Shown piece after piece: positions 36,489 to 44,443 of a stretch of DNA of 64,000 nucleotides. The DNA is from Frigoribacterium sp. JB110 (GTDB lineage Bacteria > Actinomycetota > Actinomycetes > Actinomycetales > Microbacteriaceae). How positions within the stretch are numbered: position 1 is the stretch's first letter; each line of letters starts with the position of its first letter. The stretch is taken from NCBI RefSeq assembly GCF_900163665.1, contig NZ_FUIA01000020.1:62001-126000 (forward strand). The letters are read 5' to 3'. Both the position numbers and the translations under genes were made by a program. Under the pieces are notes generated by a model. That model was not told where the DNA came from. It was given only the letters and a program-made list of their open reading frames with translations, and did no database searches.

Positions 36489-36947
36489 GTGATTATCTGG
36501 CGCGGCTGGGGTGCACTCGGCGTTATCTTCGTTCTCATCGGTGCTGCAGTGTTCATCGGCATCGGCACGGCAATCGGCTCTGATCTGCTGATCACGCTGT
36601 GGCTCGGCCTCGGCCTGCTCGTCGGCGGGGCGGCTGCGGCGGTGCTCGGCTGGTACATGAACGTCACCCGGCCCGCACAGAAGACCGAGGAGTGGGTGAC
36701 CGAGCGCACGACGCAGCTGCAGCAGGTCGTGCAGGCCGGTCAGTTCCAGGTCGCCCCTGGTATCGCGCCGCCGAGTTCGATCGCGGAAGCGCAGTCGCAG
36801 GCCGACCAGCTCGTCGCCACCGAGCGCGAGCAGATGCACAAGAGCCTGCGCAACCGGCACACCATCTACTACGTACCGATGCAGTGGATCGGCGCCGTCG
36901 GGGCGATCATCGGCATCGTGCTCGTCGTGGTCGGTCTGATCGGCTGA
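36489..36947 (+). CDS. Small three-segment membrane protein, unknown
   Basis: I do not recognise a named family. This 152-residue protein starts at GTG 36489, six bases after TAGTCT, so it is probably leaderless. Two N-terminal membrane helices (ALGVIFVLIGAAVFIGIG, WLGLGLLVGGAAAAVLGWYM) precede a polar Gln/Glu-rich cytoplasmic or periplasmic segment of about 65 residues (TEEWVTERTTQLQQVVQAGQ), then a third helix (MQWIGAVGAIIGIVLVVVGLIG) at the C-terminus. It lies between murJ and trxB. Its promoter module is shared with the ion-channel gene at 38581. Confidence 0.75.
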   Translation: MIIWRGWGALGVIFVLIGAAVFIGIGTAIGSDLLITLWLGLGLLVGGAAAAVLGWYMNVTRPAQKTEEWVTERTTQLQQVVQAGQFQVAPGIAPPSSIAEAQSQADQLVATEREQMHKSLRNRHTIYYVPMQWIGAVGAIIGIVLVVVGLIG

Positions 36948-37003
36948 TCAGGCGTCCATCGGATGAACCCCGGCTTTCGCGGGGAGGAATCCCCAGGCCG
37001 GGC

Positions 37004-37029
37004 GGAATGCATCGCGGATACGATGTGTT
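37004..37029 (+). promoter_or_regulatory. SigR/SigH-type promoter before trxB
   Basis: GGAAT (37004-37008), 18 bases, then GTT (37027-37029) is an exact match to the GGAAT-N18-GTT promoter used by SigR in Streptomyces and SigH in mycobacteria for thiol-stress genes, including trxBA. It lies 26 bases before the trxB GTG. Confidence 0.75.
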
Positions 37030-37054
37030 GACGCAGCTAAAGGGAGGCTCTCAC

Positions 37055-38023
37055 GTGCGACAGCTCATCATCATCGGTTCCGGCCCCGCGGGGTTCACCG
37101 CAGCCATCTATGCGGCGCGCGCAAACCTCGCCCCGCTCGTCATCGCCAGCTCGGTCGAGATCGGCGGTGACCTGATGCAGACGACCGAGGTCGAGAACTT
37201 CCCCGGCTTCCCCGAGGCCGTCATGGGTCCCGACCTGATGGCCAAGATGCAGCAGCAGGCCGAGCGCTTCGGTGCCGAGATCGTATACGACGATGCGGCG
37301 GAACTGGAGCTGGACGGCCCGATCAAGCGCGTTCACCTCGGCAACGGCGGTGTCGAGGAGGCGCAGTCGCTGATCTTCGCGACCGGCTCTGCCTATCGCA
37401 AGCTCGGCGTTCCCGGCGAGGACACGCTTTCCGGTCACGGTGTCTCGTGGTGCGCCACCTGCGACGGCTTCTTCTTCCGTGACAAGACCGTCGCCGTGAT
37501 CGGCGGCGGCGACTCGGCGCTCGAGGAGGCCACCTTCCTCACCAAGTTCGCGTCGAAGGTGATCGTGGTCCACCGCCGCGACGAGCTGCGCGCATCGAAG
37601 GCGCTGCAGGACCGCGCCTTCGCGAACGACAAGGTCGAGTTCATCTGGAACGCCGAGGTCGTCGAGATGCTGGGCGCATCCGGTCTGACCGGTGCCACGC
37701 TGCGCGACACCGTCACCGGAGAGACTCGAGAGCTGGCCCTCGACGGAATGTTCGTCGCCGTCGGCTCCGACCCCCGCGTGCACCTGGTGCACAACAAGCT
37801 CGACCTCACAGCTGACGGCGTCGTGCGCGTCGACGGCCGTTCCTCGCGCACGTCGCTGCCCGGCGTCTTCGCCGCGGGCGACGTGATCGACCCGACCTAC
37901 CGGCAGGCCGTCACCGCGGCCGGCTCCGGCACGGTCGCCGCCCTCGACGCCGAGCACTTCCTGGCCGATCTGGCTGACGCAGAGAAGGCAGCGGAAGAGG
38001 CTGCGGCGCTCACCACCGCGTAG
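37055..38023 (+). CDS. trxB: Thioredoxin reductase
   Basis: This 322-residue flavoenzyme passes electrons from NADPH to thioredoxin. FAD loop IIGSGPAGFTAAIYAAR is at the N-terminus, the redox pair lies in SWCATCDGFFF, the NADPH loop is VIGGGDSALEEATFL and the C-terminal FAD motif GVFAAGDVIDPTYRQAVTAAGSG is present. GTG 37055 follows AGGGAGG by eight bases. It heads a trxB-trxA transcript under a thiol-stress-type promoter. Confidence 0.96.
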   Translation: MRQLIIIGSGPAGFTAAIYAARANLAPLVIASSVEIGGDLMQTTEVENFPGFPEAVMGPDLMAKMQQQAERFGAEIVYDDAAELELDGPIKRVHLGNGGVEEAQSLIFATGSAYRKLGVPGEDTLSGHGVSWCATCDGFFFRDKTVAVIGGGDSALEEATFLTKFASKVIVVHRRDELRASKALQDRAFANDKVEFIWNAEVVEMLGASGLTGATLRDTVTGETRELALDGMFVAVGSDPRVHLVHNKLDLTADGVVRVDGRSSRTSLPGVFAAGDVIDPTYRQAVTAAGSGTVAALDAEHFLADLADAEKAAEEAAALTTA

Positions 38024-38099
38024 GGGAATTTTCACGACATCCGCGCGTTGACCCCGACACAGGGTGAAACCGCCGCAACCCGCAATGAAGGAGACACAC

Positions 38100-38423
38100 A
38101 TGACCGCCAAGGCCACCACATCGGCAACGTTCGAGCAGGACGTTCTCAAGGCCGACGGGCCCGTGCTCGTCGACTTCTGGGCTGAATGGTGCGGCCCGTG
38201 CCGCATGGTTTCGCCCGTTCTCGACCAGATCCAGCAGGAGAACTCCGACAAGATCACGGTCGTCAAGCTGAACGTCGACGAGAACCCGGATCTGGCCATG
38301 CAGTACCAGATCACGTCGATCCCGGCGATGAAGGTGTTCAAGGACGGCGAGGTCGCCACGACCATCATCGGCGCCAAGCCGAAGCCGGCCCTGGAGCAGG
38401 ATCTCGCTGCGTTCCTGAAGTAA
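38100..38423 (+). CDS. trxA: Thioredoxin
   Basis: This 107-residue thioredoxin has the active site WAEWCGPCRM and the conserved cis-proline in QITSIPAMKVFKDG. ATG 38100 is chosen because AAGGAG precedes it at six bases; two upstream in-frame ATGs lack ribosome sites. It lies 76 bases after trxB and shares its transcript, which ends at a strong hairpin. Confidence 0.96.
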   Translation: MTAKATTSATFEQDVLKADGPVLVDFWAEWCGPCRMVSPVLDQIQQENSDKITVVKLNVDENPDLAMQYQITSIPAMKVFKDGEVATTIIGAKPKPALEQDLAAFLK

Positions 38424-38439
38424 GAACCTCCGCAGCTGC

Positions 38440-38482
38440 GACGCGGCCCCCGGCGCTCATCTCGAGTGCCGGGGGCCGCGTC
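38440..38482 (+). terminator. Terminator after trxA
   Basis: GACGCGGCCCCCGGC (38440-38454) pairs perfectly with GCCGGGGGCCGCGTC (38468-38482) around a 13-base loop, 17 bases after the trxA stop. Confidence 0.8.
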
Positions 38483-38494
38483 GTGGGAGGAGCG

Positions 38495-38539
38495 GGGCAG
38501 TTCTGCCCTTTGAGGTTCCCGGATCGGGTCGCTTACGAT
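38495..38539 (+). promoter_or_regulatory. Palindrome-plus-promoter module, copy B
   Basis: The same 24 bases as at 36438 occur at 38495-38518: GGGCAGTTCTGCCC, then TTGAGG (38510-38515). With an 18-base spacer comes TACGAT (38534-38539). The predicted start of transcription is about 35 bases before the ion-channel ATG. Confidence 0.65.
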
Positions 38540-38580
38540 CGGTGCGGCGGTCCGCCCGGTCGCCGACTCGGAGGGGAATC

Positions 38581-39399
38581 ATGACGGAGAACACGGCAAC
38601 GGTATCCTTCGCGGGGGCGCAGGCCCGCGTGAAGGCGCTCGTGGAGCACAACGTGTTCCAGGGTTTCATCATCGCCGTGATCATCATCAACGCCGTTCTG
38701 ATCGGGCTCGAGACCTTCCCCAGCATGCACGGTCCGGCCCTGCAGGCGGTCGACGTCGTGATCCTGGCCATCTTCACGGTCGAGGTCGTGCTGCGCATCT
38801 TCGCGCACGGCTGGCGGTTCTTCACCGACGGCTGGAGCATCTTCGACTTCCTCGTCGTCGCCGTGTCGTTCGTACCGGCAGGTCAGGGGCTGCAGGTTCT
38901 GCGCGTGCTGCGCGTGCTGCGGGTTCTCCGCCTGCTGTCCGCCGTTCCGGCGCTGCGCAAGGTCGTCGGCGCCCTCGGCTCCGCCGTTCCGGGCATCGGA
39001 GCCATCGGCGGGCTTCTCGTCATCGTGCTGTACGTGTTCGTCGTGGCGTGCACCATGCTGTTCGGCGAGGTGGCCCCGCAGTTCTTCGGCGACCTCGGAA
39101 CCTCGACCGTCTCGCTCTTCCGCCTGCTCAACGGCGACGGCTGGGGCGAGATCGTGCCGCCGCTGTCCGCCGAGTTCCCGTGGGCGTGGCCGTTCATGAT
39201 GATCTACGGCCTGGTGTCGACCTTCGTCATCCTGAACCTGTTCATCGCGGTGACCTGCGAGGCACTGAACGAGCAGAAGGACGCCGAGCCGACGCCGAGC
39301 GTCGTGGAGCAGCGTCTGCTCGAGGAGATCACCGCGCTGCGCTCGGAGGTCAGAGAGCTGAAGGATCGCGACGACGCGGCAGAGGAGCGTGCCGCGTAG
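38581..39399 (+). CDS. Voltage-gated cation channel (one-domain, BacNav-like)
   Basis: This 272-residue protein has six membrane segments in the Ion_trans pattern. Segment 4 carries arginines at every third position (LQVLRVLRVLRVLRLL), the voltage-sensor signature. The pore loop reads TVSLFRLLNGDGWGEIV, and the last helix is SFVILNLFIAVTCEALNEQ-like. A C-terminal coiled coil (VVEQRLLEEITALRSEVREL) should hold a tetramer together. ATG 38581 follows GGAGGGG. Bacterial sodium channels usually have LESWA in the filter. The GDGW here leaves ion selectivity open. Confidence 0.87.
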   Translation: MTENTATVSFAGAQARVKALVEHNVFQGFIIAVIIINAVLIGLETFPSMHGPALQAVDVVILAIFTVEVVLRIFAHGWRFFTDGWSIFDFLVVAVSFVPAGQGLQVLRVLRVLRVLRLLSAVPALRKVVGALGSAVPGIGAIGGLLVIVLYVFVVACTMLFGEVAPQFFGDLGTSTVSLFRLLNGDGWGEIVPPLSAEFPWAWPFMMIYGLVSTFVILNLFIAVTCEALNEQKDAEPTPSVVEQRLLEEITALRSEVRELKDRDDAAEERAA

Positions 39400-39572
39400 C
39401 AGCCTGCCGGCGCGCAGCTCGTCATCCCGGGCCGCTGAGGAGCCGTCGATCCGTCGGGGGCGACCCCGGAGGCACCATCCGACGCTCTCACGTCGCCACA
39501 GCGGCTCCAGGACCGCGGCGACGCGGCTGAGACGGCCCGGGTCGCGTCCTGCCCCTCAACGGGCCCGCACAC

Positions 39573-39586
39573 GCCCCTGCAGGGGC
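39573..39586. terminator. Small palindrome after the hypothetical gene
   Basis: GCCCCTGCAGGGGC is a 14-base perfect palindrome 13 bases beyond the stop of the minus-strand gene at 39600. It may form part of a terminator. The rest of the 200-base gap shows no clear signal. Confidence 0.3.
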
Positions 39587-39599
39587 CGGGAGAGGCGGC

Positions 39600-39941
39600 T
39601 CAGGATCCGAGTACGCGCACAACGGTGTCCCACCGGCGGTGCGTGTTCTCCTGCCCGATCAGACGCCACACCGCACGCGTGAGCTCCGGATACTCATTCG
39701 CGATCATCCGGAGCACTCGCTGATTTCGCGCGGCGGTGGGGCGGAGCCCGCCGTCGGCTTCGATGTGCTCCGCTCGGAGCAGGAACACGACGAGTTCGTC
39801 GATGGTCGGCAGGTCGTCCATGAACTCCCACGGATCCTCGCCTGCGCGCACTCGCTCCTCGATGAGGGAGTCGCGCTCGTCCTCGGCCTCCGCGCGGAGC
39901 ACTTCGACGCTGGCGCGGCGCTGGGGCGAGTCGTTCTGCAT
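39600..39941 (-). CDS. Hypothetical acidic cytoplasmic protein
   Basis: I do not recognise this 113-residue protein. It has a charged helical N-terminus (RASVEVLRAEAEDERDSLIEERVRAGEDPWEFMDDLPTIDELVVFLLRAEH) and a basic C-terminal half (LRPTAARNQRVLRMIANEYPELTRAVWRLIGQENTHRRWDTVVRVL). No membrane segment or signal peptide is present. Codon third-position GC is high, as in its neighbours, which supports real coding. ATG 39941 is chosen over a codon 99 bases upstream because the extension has no protein-like pattern. Confidence 0.65.
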   Translation of the reverse strand: MQNDSPQRRASVEVLRAEAEDERDSLIEERVRAGEDPWEFMDDLPTIDELVVFLLRAEHIEADGGLRPTAARNQRVLRMIANEYPELTRAVWRLIGQENTHRRWDTVVRVLGS

Positions 39942-40053
39942 CACTCGCTCAAGCGTACGCGCGTGATTCACCGGCCGGGCGGGATTCGCTGAGTGCGAAG
40001 AGCGGAACGGGAGGCAAGACCGATATATCGTTCCGGTCATCCCTCGACGAACC

Positions 40054-41157
40054 TCAGTCCTGGTATCCCTGTTCGCCGATCTCGGCGAGGATTCGGTTGA
40101 GGTCCTGGATCGTGGCGAAGTCGATCGTGACCTGCCCCTTGCGAGCGCCGAGGCCGATCTTCACCCGAGTGTTCAGCCGATCCCCGAGACGCGAGGCCAC
40201 ATCGTCGAGGTATGCACGACGCGCACCGGCCTTCGGACGAGGGGAGGGTGCCGCCGTCTCGCCGGCCGCCGCAACCGCCTTCGCCGCAGCCTCCGCTGCG
40301 CGGACCGAGAGGTCTTCGTTCACGATCTTGTCCGCGAGCCGCGCCATCAGCTCCTCGCTCTCGAGCGACAGGATCGCCCGCGCGTGCCCCGCGCTCAGCA
40401 CGCCGGCCGCGACGCGCTGCTGAACAGGAACCGGAAGACGGAGAAGGCGGATCGTATTGCTGATCTGCGGTCGTGAGCGCCCGATTCTGCGGGCGAGCTC
40501 ATCCTGGGTGGTGCCGAAGTCCTCGAGCAGCTGCTGGTAGGCCGATGCCTCCTCGAGCGGATTGAGTTCGGCCCGGTGCAGGTTCTCGAGCAGCGCGTCG
40601 CGGAGGAGGTCTTCGTCTGCCGTGTCGCGCACAATGGCGGGAATCACGTCGAGGCCAGCCTCACGAGCCGCGCGGGTGCGCCGCTCACCCATGATGAGCT
40701 CGTACGCGCCATCGTTCGTCTCACGCACCACCACCGGCTGGAGCAGCCCGAACTCGCGGACGCTGTGCACCAGTTCGGCCAGAGAGTTCGGATCGAACTC
40801 CCGACGGGGCTGTCGCGGGTTCGGGACGATGGCATGCGGGTCGATGTGGATCAGCCGCGCACCGGGAACCGCGACGAGTTCTTCGACGGCGTCGGAGTCT
40901 GCGACCTCCGCCGCGTCGGTCTGCTTCGCCGCAGATGCAGTGCTCCCCTTCGATGCCGAACGACGCTTCGGACCTGCGGTCGTCGACTTCTCGTCCGCCG
41001 GCGCCGGGGGTGCGAGAACCGTCGCCGAGCTCTCCTCCGGCGGCTGGTCAGCCTTCGGAGCGTTGGGGAAGAACACGTCGACAGGACGCGTGTTCGTGTT
41101 CTCCGTGGTGGGAATGAGAGAGCCGATTCCTCGACCCAGACCCGTTCGCTTCGCCAT
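40054..41157 (-). CDS. parB: Chromosome partitioning protein ParB
   Basis: This 367-residue protein binds parS and spreads to form the partition complex near the origin. It has an N-terminal ParA-stimulating segment (KRTGLGRGIGSLIP), a low-complexity linker to about residue 100, Box I/II with PRREFDPNSLAELVHSVREFGLLQP and MGERRTRAAREAG (CTP-binding GERRxRA), an HTH (GTTQDELARRIGRSRPQISNTIRLLRLP) and a C-terminal dimer domain. The ATG overlaps the parA stop by one base. Cognate parS sites lie just beyond parA. Confidence 0.95.
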   Translation of the reverse strand: MAKRTGLGRGIGSLIPTTENTNTRPVDVFFPNAPKADQPPEESSATVLAPPAPADEKSTTAGPKRRSASKGSTASAAKQTDAAEVADSDAVEELVAVPGARLIHIDPHAIVPNPRQPRREFDPNSLAELVHSVREFGLLQPVVVRETNDGAYELIMGERRTRAAREAGLDVIPAIVRDTADEDLLRDALLENLHRAELNPLEEASAYQQLLEDFGTTQDELARRIGRSRPQISNTIRLLRLPVPVQQRVAAGVLSAGHARAILSLESEELMARLADKIVNEDLSVRAAEAAAKAVAAAGETAAPSPRPKAGARRAYLDDVASRLGDRLNTRVKIGLGARKGQVTIDFATIQDLNRILAEIGEQGYQD

Positions 41158-42089
41158 CACGACGCTCCTTTGTTGTTGCCTGCCACGCGGTTGGTGATCT
41201 CGACCGCCGCTTCTTTGTACGCCACAGCGCCGGCGGAGCCGCCGTCGTACGAGATGACGGTCTGCCCGAAGCTCGGCGCCTCCGACACGCGCACGGAGCG
41301 GGGGATCACCGCGTCGAGTGTCTCGTTGGGGAAGTGCGTACGGACCTCGTCCGCGACCTGCTGCGCAAGGCGTGTTCGCGCGTCGTACATCGTCAGCAGG
41401 ATCGTGGATACGCGGATCTGGGGATTCAGATGCTTCTGGATCATCTTGATGTTCGCCAGCAGCTGGCTGAGCCCCTCGAGCGCGTAGTACTCGGCCTGGA
41501 TCGGAAGGAGCACCTCATCCGTCGCGGTGAACGCGTTGATCGTCAGCAGGCCGAGCGACGGCGGACAGTCGATCAGGATGAAGTCGAACGGCTTCTCCTG
41601 CGACGAGCGGAACTCCTCGAGCGCCGTCTTGAGGCGATGCTCGCGGGCGACCTGTGAGACCAGTTCGATCTCGGCGCCCGCAAGATGGATCGTGCTCGGC
41701 ACGCAGAAGAGGTTGTCGTGCTCGGGGGTCGCCTGGATGACGTCCGCGATGGCGAACTCGTCAATGAGAACGTCATAGATGCTCGGAGTGTCCGCGCTGT
41801 GCGGCACGCCGAGCGCGGTCGACGCATTCCCCTGTGGATCCAGGTCGATCACGAGCACACGCCCGCCGAGCGTGGCAAGTGCCGCGGCGATGTTGACGGT
41901 CGTCGTGGTCTTCCCCACGCCGCCCTTCTGGTTCGACACCGTCATCACGCGCGTCTGACCGGTGAAGGTGACCGCCGTATCCGCCAGACGGCGCTTGCGG
42001 GCACTGAGATCCGCGAGTTCGCGCGCCAGGGGAGTGTCGTCGGGAAGCGAGAAAGTGCTCTCGTTCTCGGACTGTTTCACGTGAAACAC
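41157..42089 (-). CDS. parA: Chromosome partitioning ATPase ParA
   Basis: This deviant Walker ATPase of about 310 residues moves ParB-bound origins. The P-loop is SNQKGGVGKTTTTVNIAAALA, Walker A' VIDLDPQGNAST and Walker B FDFILIDCPPSLGLL. The start is uncertain. GTG 42089 is chosen, whose first codons lie within a parS site and encode VFHVKQ. ATG 42161 gives a form 24 residues longer without a ribosome site. The frame continues further upstream through a second parS, but that is not credible as protein. Confidence 0.9.
   Translation of the reverse strand: MFHVKQSENESTFSLPDDTPLARELADLSARKRRLADTAVTFTGQTRVMTVSNQKGGVGKTTTTVNIAAALATLGGRVLVIDLDPQGNASTALGVPHSADTPSIYDVLIDEFAIADVIQATPEHDNLFCVPSTIHLAGAEIELVSQVAREHRLKTALEEFRSSQEKPFDFILIDCPPSLGLLTINAFTATDEVLLPIQAEYYALEGLSQLLANIKMIQKHLNPQIRVSTILLTMYDARTRLAQQVADEVRTHFPNETLDAVIPRSVRVSEAPSFGQTVISYDGGSAGAVAYKEAAVEITNRVAGNNKGAS
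42073..42088. promoter_or_regulatory. parS site 1
   Basis: TGTTTCACGTGAAACA matches the canonical 16-bp parS exactly. It overlaps the predicted parA start codon. Confidence 0.95.
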
Positions 42090-42183
42090 ACTCTTTCGTT
42101 CGCCGTCAGGGGTACTGAACAACTCTAACCCCGCCCTCGCGTCATATCGGGCGGCGAGCATCGAACACACCGTGTCTGGGCAA

Positions 42184-42199
42184 TGTTTCACGTGAAACC
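42184..42199. promoter_or_regulatory. parS site 2
   Basis: TGTTTCACGTGAAACC matches 15 of 16 parS bases, upstream of parA. Confidence 0.92.
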
Positions 42200-42801
42200 C
42201 TCGGCGAGGGGCCGACGGCTGTCGGACCTCCGACGCCGTTTTCAATCCGGATCGCAGCCGTGGACACGGAGGAGGAGCGTCGCAGCGCCGAACAACATGG
42301 TGCAGAAGCACGGGCCAGGCGGCACAAGCTCATGCGAACCGCGGCGAGAAGCGAGAACACGAGAGACGCCACACGCAGTCGTGCCCGGACGCACGCGCCT
42401 GTTCATTGTGCACGTTCACGCCCATACGCCCGCACGCGAGGACCGGTGCCTGCATCCACGCGTTCGACGCAGGTGAATCCGTCTGGAGAACCGTCACGTG
42501 CGAGAAGAACTCGCCCAGCAGGAATCCGTCAGCACATGTACCGGGGTCGCATCGGCACAGAATGTGCACACCGCAGGTACGTGGACGGATGGGGACCCAC
42601 ACGAAAGCGTCCCCCATACGCGCCGTCGCCACTCCGCGCCCCGCCTCGGCCTACGCCTGATGGAAAGCTGCACATCCCGTACGACCTCGGCACCGGGGAA
42701 GGCGCAAGGTAGGGAGCCCGCGGAACAACCACGATGGATGGCATGTCGGACAACACCCAGCCGTCTTCGTGATGTCACACGGGAACTGCCAACGACGCGC
42801 C

Positions 42802-42817
42802 CGTTTCACGTGAAACA
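42802..42817. promoter_or_regulatory. parS site 3
   Basis: CGTTTCACGTGAAACA keeps the 14-base GTTTCACGTGAAAC core. Confidence 0.92.
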
Positions 42818-42942
42818 GCCAACCAACGCGTCGAACTCACGATGCACCGCCGACACGACATTCCGGTGGCGTCGCTCTTGTCAGCAGCGCCACAGCCATC
42901 GCTGCACACCACGTCAGCCGCACTGGCCTCACCGAACACCGA

Positions 42943-42958
42943 CGTTTCACGTGAAACA
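42943..42958. promoter_or_regulatory. parS site 4
   Basis: CGTTTCACGTGAAACA, identical to site 3, 141 bases further on. Confidence 0.92.
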
Positions 42959-43669
42959 CGCCGTCTCAATCGGCATCCGGACCGCGTATCCCGTAAGGCG
43001 ACGCAGATTCCCCACACTCACGGACACGAGCGGCCCTCCACGAAAATGCTCCCCGCACGACAACGGTAAAACACCACGAAGCCGCCAAGTCGAACCCGGA
43101 GTCTGAGCCACAGCCGAAAGCAAGGGGTTCGTCAAAGTGCCATCGCCACCACCTGACGTCGAAGATCCTGTGCACCGCCTTGGACGTGAGGACGTGCGTA
43201 CCTCGCACTCTCAACCACGCAGAATTCCTAAGCGTCAGACCCGGGCGCCGCACACGTCAACGACCATCACGCAACCGCAGCGCGACCCGACTCATGACAT
43301 CGCCAGCGCGTAGGGGAGAGCAGCCTGTCAGAACGCATCGCACATCTCCTAGGAGCCACCCGCTTGTCTGTGCCGCGCGCCAGCGACGAATGATGCCGGG
43401 ACGGACGTCGGGGCCACCGCCGCCCGAAAGTTCTCATCGAGGAGTGCCGCATTGTGGGCTGCTTGAAGCCGTCTGAACTCGTCGTGGGGCCACGCATCAC
43501 ATTGACGACGCACTGTTCGAGCAACCCGCCCGTACTCGCCGAGAGGCACCGGCCCGGACCCCTCGTTCGCCAGCGTCCCCTGAATCCGCCTCACAACTGC
43601 CGGCACTCTGCGTCCAGGCGTCCATCGCGATCACGGATCAGCACGGACGGTAGTGCGCTCTCGGGAGCA

Positions 43670-43685
43670 CGTTTCATGTGAAACA
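43670..43685. promoter_or_regulatory. parS site 5 (variant)
   Basis: CGTTTCATGTGAAACA has one change, T for C, inside the core and is probably a weaker ParB site. Confidence 0.7.
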
Positions 43686-44010
43686 TCGTCGCGCTGCGCG
43701 ACCCCACGACAGACACCGATCAAGCAGGCCCCCCTATCCGCCCGCTCAGATGGGTCCCCGTTCGGAGAACTCCGAAGCACGTCTATGACACGTCATTTCG
43801 ACGCCCACCATCGCTTGTCCGCACGCACCTACCTGCGAAGACGCATCTCGATGGCACAGACTCTATCCGTTCAGACACCCGCTCATAGATCGTGTCGAAG
43901 AGCACGCCCAGCCGGCGTGATGACCGGCGGCAGCGTATCGGTCTGCTCAGCGAGCCTATGAAGCGTTCCGAGCAGACTCTGAATCGCAGAACAACCGACT
44001 CACCTCGACG

Positions 44011-44026
44011 TGTTTCACGTGAAACA
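44011..44026. promoter_or_regulatory. parS site 6
   Basis: TGTTTCACGTGAAACA, a second exact match to canonical parS. Confidence 0.95.
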
Positions 44027-44234
44027 CCGCTCAATGGGCATGAGCTTCGCCGCTGAGGAGCGCACCCAACCGAATCAGCCGCCACGATCATGATTCGGTT
44101 CCGCCGGGCTCCAGACCCGACGACGATCACGGGGAGACCTCACACGCCGCTCAGCCACACTCGCACAGCCGACGTCTTCGAAGCGCTCTGCACCGTGAAC
44201 CGATGGTCGCACCACCACGAGCAGCCTCCGTCCT

Positions 44235-44286
44235 TCCGTCCGTCCGTCTGTCTGTCTGACTGACTGACTGACTGACTGACTGACTG
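44235..44286. repeat. Stepped tetranucleotide repeat
   Basis: Three TCCG units (44235-44246) are followed by three TCTG (44247-44258) and seven ACTG (44259-44286) without interruption. Each block differs from the previous one by a single base per unit. Confidence 0.95.
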
Positions 44287-44330
44287 TGAGTTCATCCGTC
44301 CGAGGCCGAAGGAGCGCAGGAAAGCGGAGG

Positions 44331-44346
44331 CGTTTCACGTGAAACG
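44331..44346. promoter_or_regulatory. parS site 7
   Basis: CGTTTCACGTGAAACG keeps the full 14-base core and lies about 100 bases before the nitroreductase gene. Confidence 0.92.
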
Positions 44347-44443
44347 TAGGTGACGCCCGCGCTCATCCGGCACCGTTCATCCAACCTTCACGGCGCTGCC
44401 ACCGCGCCCGGTGCCACGCTGAGATCATCCGAGGAGGACACTT

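Larger units (their letters stand above)
42090..44443. other. 2.35-kb non-coding parS region (centromere-like)
   Basis: No convincing gene lies in this stretch. The open frames present have low-complexity Arg/Thr/Pro translations, no ribosome sites, and run across parS sites in arbitrary frames. The base composition looks lower in GC than neighbouring genes. It holds six of the seven parS sites and a tetranucleotide repeat. Its size between parA and rsmG is far larger than a promoter needs, so it most likely serves as the ParB loading and spreading zone. Confidence 0.75.

Noticed and set aside
42260-43106. Open frames of 150 and 202 codons inside the parS region
   Set aside because: Translations are Arg/Thr/Pro-rich without domains, starts lack ribosome sites, and parS sites are read through in arbitrary frames.
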